Shown piece after piece: positions 42,917 through 45,984 of a stretch of 45,984 bases of DNA. Both the position numbers and the translations under genes were made by a program. Every line of letters starts with the position of its first letter. Positions within the stretch are counted from its first letter, which is position 1. The notes beneath the pieces were generated by a model, which worked only from the letters and a program-made list of their open reading frames with translations, had not been told where the DNA came from and did not search any database. The DNA is from JAVXGM01 sp036657395 (GTDB lineage: Bacteria > Bacillota > Clostridia > Peptostreptococcales > Anaerovoracaceae): assembly GCA_036657395.1 (NCBI GenBank), contig JAVXGM010000013.1, forward strand, positions 1 through 45,984, read 5' to 3'.

Positions 42917-43324
42917 TTATTTATGATCGTGAGACTGCGCAATATTAAGCAAGCTGTCTTGGATTACTTTTGACAGGCTGAGATTATTTTTCTGCACATA
43001 AGTATCCAACCAGGCGGGAATTGTTATATTTCTGCGTACAGCCTTATTTCCGTATTGTTCCGCATAGGCGTTCATATCCAGCACTAAGAGATTTGAAAGA
43101 CTACCATTCGGTACCTCTAAAGAACTCAAAGCACTTGCTGCAGGAAATTCATTACCTTCTTCGATTTCATTAAGTATCCATCCACTGGCAGCATCCACGC
43201 CCATGTCAATAGCTTCAATTAAATTAGAACCTTCTGTTACACAGCCCGGAAGGTCAGGAACGTCTACAGTATAGCCGGGTTCATCCCCAAATGGCGTAAA
43301 GATGGCAGGGTATACAAGTTTCAT
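42917..43324 (-). CDS. hicB: HicB-family antitoxin-like protein
   Basis: 135 residues. The N-terminal HicB fold shows PAIFTPFGDEPGYTVDVPDLPGC and AIDMGVDAASGWI (about 5-55). The C-terminus looks like a ribbon-helix-helix domain: RRNITIPAWLDTYVQKNN then LSKVIQDSLL (about 97-128). No HicA toxin frame is seen on either side; upstream is an exonuclease gene that overlaps it by four bases (ATGA). It may be an orphan regulator or may pair with the exonuclease. Confidence 0.88.
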   Translation of the reverse strand: MKLVYPAIFTPFGDEPGYTVDVPDLPGCVTEGSNLIEAIDMGVDAASGWILNEIEEGNEFPAASALSSLEVPNGSLSNLLVLDMNAYAEQYGNKAVRRNITIPAWLDTYVQKNNLSLSKVIQDSLLNIAQSHDHK

Positions 43325-43965
43325 GATATTACCTCCTTTTTTAAAGAAGCATAAATAGAAATGGTTTTATCACAATCATTTAAAGAACGATGCAAATTGC
43401 GTGATGATATTTGGTAGTATTTAGTGAGATCGTCAAGCCTGTGATGGGGCAAATCAGGCAACAGTCTCCGAGCAAGCCTAAGAGTATCAATATAATTATT
43501 TTTTAATTCTGTGCCTAAACATTCTAGAAATGCATCATATAAAAAATTAATATCAAAATTAGCATTGTGTCCAACTAGAGTTGAATTCCCAATAAAGTTT
43601 TGAAATTCATTCAATACAGATGCTAAAGGAGGTGCTTGTTCAAGCATTTTATTTGTGATACCGGTTAATTTAGTGATAAAGGAATCTATGTAAAAAGCTT
43701 TTTCGCCATTAATTATAATGTAGTCTTCTTCACAATCTTCATCCCAATAATAATAATTACTTGGCTGCACCAAAGAAGAATATTGCGAAATTGTCGCTTC
43801 ATCACGAAGAGGAGAAAGACCCGTTGTTTCAATATCGAGCATGATATATTCGGAGGGGAAATCTAACAAACTTTTTCCTTTATTTCGCCCTCCTCTTTTC
43901 TTATTGTTATTTTTTTCATCAAGAGTAATTGTGCCATCTGAAATGCTAAAACTCAAGGTATCCAT
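43321..43965 (-). CDS. DnaQ-like 3'-5' exonuclease
   Basis: 214 residues of the DEDDh family. Exo I is MLDIETTGL (D44, E46), Exo II GHNANFDINFL and Exo III HRSLNDCDKT with the final H and D. The first 38 residues are a basic linker (NNNKKRGGRNKGK). I choose ATG 43965, preceded by GGAGG at five bases; an upstream ATG at 43977 overlaps that ribosome site. An acidic insert (YYWDEDCEEDY) between the first two motifs is unusual. It may act in replication, recombination or defence of the element. Confidence 0.88.
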   Translation of the reverse strand: MDTLSFSISDGTITLDEKNNNKKRGGRNKGKSLLDFPSEYIMLDIETTGLSPLRDEATISQYSSLVQPSNYYYWDEDCEEDYIIINGEKAFYIDSFITKLTGITNKMLEQAPPLASVLNEFQNFIGNSTLVGHNANFDINFLYDAFLECLGTELKNNYIDTLRLARRLLPDLPHHRLDDLTKYYQISSRNLHRSLNDCDKTISIYASLKKEVIS

Positions 43966-44063
43966 AATAGCCTCCATATATATTACATAATATTACCAAT
44001 CCAATTTATACCAATAAAGAGTTACAATATCATGGCGCCCTCGATTCAAAAGGAGGGAGCAAC

Positions 44064-44186
44064 ATGATAAAACTCTATGAGTACATAGAAAACCCAAACA
44101 TATATGCCATATTTGACAAAGCGGAGAATCTGTTAATATATTCATCAAATCCGAATGCAGCCAGAGGCATAATTGTAATGATTTAA
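44064..44186 (+). CDS. Small element protein, 40 aa
   Basis: ATG at 44064 follows a strong AAGGAGGGA at 44050-44058. The 40-residue product (IKLYEYIENPNIYAIFDK, then LLIYSSNPNAARG) has mixed aromatic and polar residues and no membrane helix. The stop interlocks with the repressor stop on the other strand in TTAA. No family recognised; the ribosome site is the main support. Confidence 0.6.
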   Translation: MIKLYEYIENPNIYAIFDKAENLLIYSSNPNAARGIIVMI

Positions 44187-44923
44187 TCTACTTTTTGGGC
44201 GCGCATCTTATCTTTAACTCGCTCAGCTACTTCAATAGCTTCATCTTGCAACGTATTTGCCGACGAAGAGGAACTTCTTTCGTATTCCATTTCCAATACT
44301 GTATCTACCGTATGTTTACCCTTATCGTCAACGGAACGATATTTGCACATATGCTCTTTTTCAGAAGACGACAGAGTAATATAAAACCCATTAGATTCAT
44401 CAGCAAAATCTGTTCTTGCTTCTTCTAGGGTATTGGGAGAGCCGTCGTAAAGAGGTACCTCCTGTCTGGCAAGAGCAGCTCTTAATTTGCTACCTGGTAA
44501 ATTGAGGACATTTGCTACCCTTGTTATCCATTCGTAGCTTTCATATCCGCCAATCTCATCATCCCAGTCTAATTCCTTACCCTCTCGCTCGCCGATCATA
44601 TATTCCATTTCGCCAGGGATAAATGCATGAATGCCCTTTAACCATGAAATGGGGACGTCGGCTTTTTTAGATAGGGTTTCTAAAGACATACCTAGTTCTT
44701 CCAACCTATTCTCTATTATGCTGCTAACAGCTTCACCGGTAAGGCGGTCTATTGAAATGTTTAAAGCGTCCGCGAGTTTCTCTAAAATGATGCTATCTGC
44801 TTTTCGCTTTCCATTCTCTAACTTGCTAATAACTGACTGAGATACGCCTGTTTTTTTTGCGAGGGCGTAAGTTGATAGCCCTGATTCTTTTCTTATTTTT
44901 TTTATTCTTTCGTGAATATCCAT
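44183..44923 (-). CDS. XRE-family phage repressor-like protein
   Basis: 246 residues. The N-terminal helix-turn-helix (about 5-60) has GLSTYALAKKTGVSQSVISKLENGKR. A second helix-rich part (about 65-150), with MSLETLSKKADVPISWLKGI, may be another helix-turn-helix. The C-terminus is acidic then basic (KDKMRAQK) with no peptidase motif, so it is not a self-cleaving LexA-like repressor. AGAGGTG lies close before the ATG. It is divergent from a Cro-like gene, the classic lysogeny switch layout. Confidence 0.88.
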   Translation of the reverse strand: MDIHERIKKIRKESGLSTYALAKKTGVSQSVISKLENGKRKADSIILEKLADALNISIDRLTGEAVSSIIENRLEELGMSLETLSKKADVPISWLKGIHAFIPGEMEYMIGEREGKELDWDDEIGGYESYEWITRVANVLNLPGSKLRAALARQEVPLYDGSPNTLEEARTDFADESNGFYITLSSSEKEHMCKYRSVDDKGKHTVDTVLEMEYERSSSSSANTLQDEAIEVAERVKDKMRAQKVD

Positions 44924-44937
44924 ATTTCACCTCTTTT

Positions 44938-45060
44938 GATTCTAGTATTGAATTTTTCTTAAGCTTAATTCAAAAATGGAATTTTGTCAAGGAAAACAGA
45001 ATGAGATTAAAAAAAGATTCTAAAATAGACTTGACACTAAGTATATTTTAGGGTTACAAT
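44938..45060. promoter_or_regulatory. Divergent promoter and operator region of the element
   Basis: Rightward: TTGACA (45031-45036), 18 bases, TACAAT (45055-45060). Leftward: TTGACA (minus, 44985-44990) with a weak TAAGCT. Two inverted repeats with the same 5-7-5 form, GATTC-N7-GAATT (44938-44954) and AATTC-N7-GAATT (44967-44983), lie on the repressor side. GATTCTA recurs at 45016 and 45067. These are operator candidates for the repressor and the Cro-like protein. Confidence 0.6.
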
Positions 45061-45100
45061 GAATTTGATTCTAAAACAAACTCAAAAGGAGGTGAGAACA

Positions 45101-45307
45101 GTGCTGCTAAACGAAAGAATAAAGCGTAGGCGAGAAGAAGTTGGCTTAAGTCAATACGCCCTCGCAAACAGATTGAAAGTTTTAAATCAATCACAGATAT
45201 CAAAAATTGAATCCTGCGAGAGGGGCATTTCAGCAAAAGATTTAATTCTTCTGTCGAAAGCGTTAAATGTTCCAATAAGTGAACTGCTGGATGAAGAGGA
45301 GAGTTAA
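45101..45307 (+). CDS. Cro-like XRE regulator, 68 aa
   Basis: Single helix-turn-helix domain with GLSQYALANRLKVLNQSQIS and KIESCERGISAKDLILLSKAL. The start is GTG at 45101 with AGGAGGTGA five to six bases before it; the longer frame from 45059 would begin inside the promoter and is rejected. It opens the rightward operon of the element. Confidence 0.88.
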   Translation: MLLNERIKRRREEVGLSQYALANRLKVLNQSQISKIESCERGISAKDLILLSKALNVPISELLDEEES

Positions 45308-45404
45308 TACATACAGCTAGTTTTATAAATAATTAAATAAAGAGAACACCCTCTGCGGTACGAGACGGCATTAACGAGGGGAGGCAGTATGGATGAAGAG
45401 GAGA
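45288..45404 (+). repeat. 15-bp direct repeat at the end of the Cro-like gene
   Basis: TGGATGAAGAGGAGA occurs at 45288-45302 (encoding the Cro-like C-terminus LDEEES) and at 45390-45404 (just before the Rha-like fragment). The copies start 102 bases apart. The stretch between, 45308-45389, holds no convincing gene. Confidence 0.7.
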
Positions 45405-45408
45405 TAAC

Positions 45409-45507
45409 ATGAATGGTTTAGTAACAGAAATTAGAGGTAGGCCAGTAACAAGCAGCAGGAAGGTAGCAAAAGCGGCAGTTAGACCGGCAACAGAAAGAAT
45501 GGTCTGA
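45409..45507 (+). pseudogene. Truncated Rha-family regulator start
   Basis: ATG 45409 with GAGGAG six bases upstream. The first 22 residues (MNGLVTEIRGRPVTSSRKVA and two more) match the start of phage Rha-type regulators. The frame then reads AVRPATERMV and stops; no continuation of Rha is seen in other frames up to 45673. It is probably a remnant left by deletion or recombination. The stretch 45508-45673 shows no clear gene, only a minus-strand frame without ribosome site. Confidence 0.45.
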
Positions 45508-45673
45508 ATAACAAATGATTTCTTAGCGGTTGAGCGATCAATTTCAGCATCTTTAGCCATTTGTTGTTTTGTCGTAATGTGAGAATTGCAAAAAGTAAAT
45601 TACTGGAAGTTTAAAAGAAACCTGAATAGTACAACTTACTACAAAAATATAGTAAAGAAGGGAGGTGAATAAA

Positions 45674-45907
45674 ATGCAGCGGGTATATACCGGGGAATCT
45701 GACAAAGAAGGGTACAAAAACATGGTCAAATATGATGATGGTAGTCGTGTTTATTATAACGAATTTGGCAGTGTAGAAGAACTAAGCAGAATCTTTTCGG
45801 CAGCCTGGGACAGCCTGCCGCCAGAAAAACAGATAGCAATTAATAAAAAAATCGAAGAAAGGAAGAAAAGCAATGCAAGAAATAGAAATGAATATATACG
45901 AAGGTAA
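45674..45907 (+). CDS. Small element protein, 77 aa
   Basis: ATG 45674 with GGGAGGTG seven bases upstream (an in-frame GTG at 45665 belongs to that site). The product has a YDDGSRVYYNEFGSVEELSRIF segment of beta-then-helix character and a basic helical tail ending KKSNARNRNEYIRR. No family recognised; typical of short genes in the early region of prophages. Confidence 0.7.
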   Translation: MQRVYTGESDKEGYKNMVKYDDGSRVYYNEFGSVEELSRIFSAAWDSLPPEKQIAINKKIEERKKSNARNRNEYIRR

Positions 45908-45950
45908 ATGCAAATACTGCGACAACATCTATAGGAACATAATATAAAAA
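45873..45950 (+). CDS. Tiny element protein with CxxC motif, 25 aa
   Basis: ATG 45873 lies inside the end of the preceding gene in another frame, with AAAGGAAG upstream. The peptide contains GKCKYCDNIY, one half of a zinc-finger-like pair, and then stops. It may be a real microprotein or a truncated zinc-binding protein. Confidence 0.4.
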
Positions 45951-45965
45951 GGAGAAAATAGAAGT

Positions 45966-45984
45966 ATGCTTAAAAAAATAGCAA
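45966..45984 (+). CDS. Start of a further element gene (partial)
   Basis: ATG 45966 after AAAGGAG; only MLKKIA is visible before the window ends. Confidence 0.4.

Larger units (their letters stand above)
41350..45984 (+). mobile_element. Prophage-like element inserted by a serine recombinase (left part)
   Basis: Begins inside the broken hydrolase gene and extends past the window end. It contains a large serine recombinase next to the junction, a HicB and an exonuclease gene, a divergent repressor/Cro-like pair with operators, a truncated Rha-like start and small phage-type genes. The recombinase region is visibly richer in G+C than the host genes before it. No structural phage genes are seen within the window. 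Confidence 0.8.

Noticed and set aside
45333..45560. Minus-strand frame of 75 residues with a hydrophobic middle
   Set aside because: No ribosome site before its start, and its second half is antisense to the Rha-like start, which has a good site. It is kept only as a remote chance of a small membrane peptide.
1..45984. CRISPR array, insertion sequence or tRNA gene
   Set aside because: No regularly spaced repeats, no transposase frame and no cloverleaf were seen by reading. A tRNA search program was not available.

Overview
The window looks like a low-G+C, anaerobic, endospore-forming member of the Clostridia. The evidence is the sporulation genes spmA, spmB and spoIID, two promoters resembling those of the mother-cell factor sigma-E, rubrerythrin and Feo iron genes, class I fumarase in two subunits, class III fructose-1,6-bisphosphatase, and a T-box riboswitch. 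Genus cannot be fixed from sequence reading alone.

Layout. 1-90: 3' end of a 5S rRNA and its terminator. 100-3395: a small membrane protein, then tmk, holB, ricT and a trmN6-like methyltransferase. 3392-4493 (minus): spmB and spmA, divergent from a small membrane protein and an AbrB-type regulator. 5388-6713: murA. 6955-7628: rubrerythrin behind two tandem promoters. 7695-10683: feoA, feoA, feoB and a tiny FeoB-associated gene, with palindromic operator candidates. 10680-11786 (minus): spoIID. 11849-13315: fumarase alpha and beta. 13383-16686: two tandem secreted glycoside-hydrolase-like/Fn3 proteins. 16738-24729 (minus): an eight-gene run ending in metY, metA and fbp. 24787-28715: a T-box of probable tyrosine specificity, a sodium:solute symporter, ung with its own apparently leaderless promoter, and an NhaC-family transporter. 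28780-30493 (minus): a methyltransferase and an amidase. 30571-37104: typA, mscS, pyc and a small membrane protein. 37182-40566: topB converging on a DUF4317 gene. 40687-41180: two small membrane proteins.

The last 4.6 kb is the left end of a prophage-like element. Its large serine recombinase (41382-42902, minus) lies directly against a gene start at 41277. That gene encodes the first 24 residues of a SleB/CwlJ-type spore-cortex hydrolase and is then cut off. The element has therefore inserted into a sporulation/germination gene. This is the architecture of the sporulation-excised skin and SPbeta elements, and it is the most interesting item in the window. The element also carries an orphan HicB coupled to a DnaQ-like exonuclease, a CI/Cro-like divergent switch, a truncated Rha-like fragment and several tiny genes, and it runs off the window end.

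Other signals: four convergent gene pairs whose stop codons interlock on the same TTAA; a hairpin that would bring a remote Shine-Dalgarno next to its start codon at 13342-13385; and two genes whose start codon falls at the predicted transcription start.
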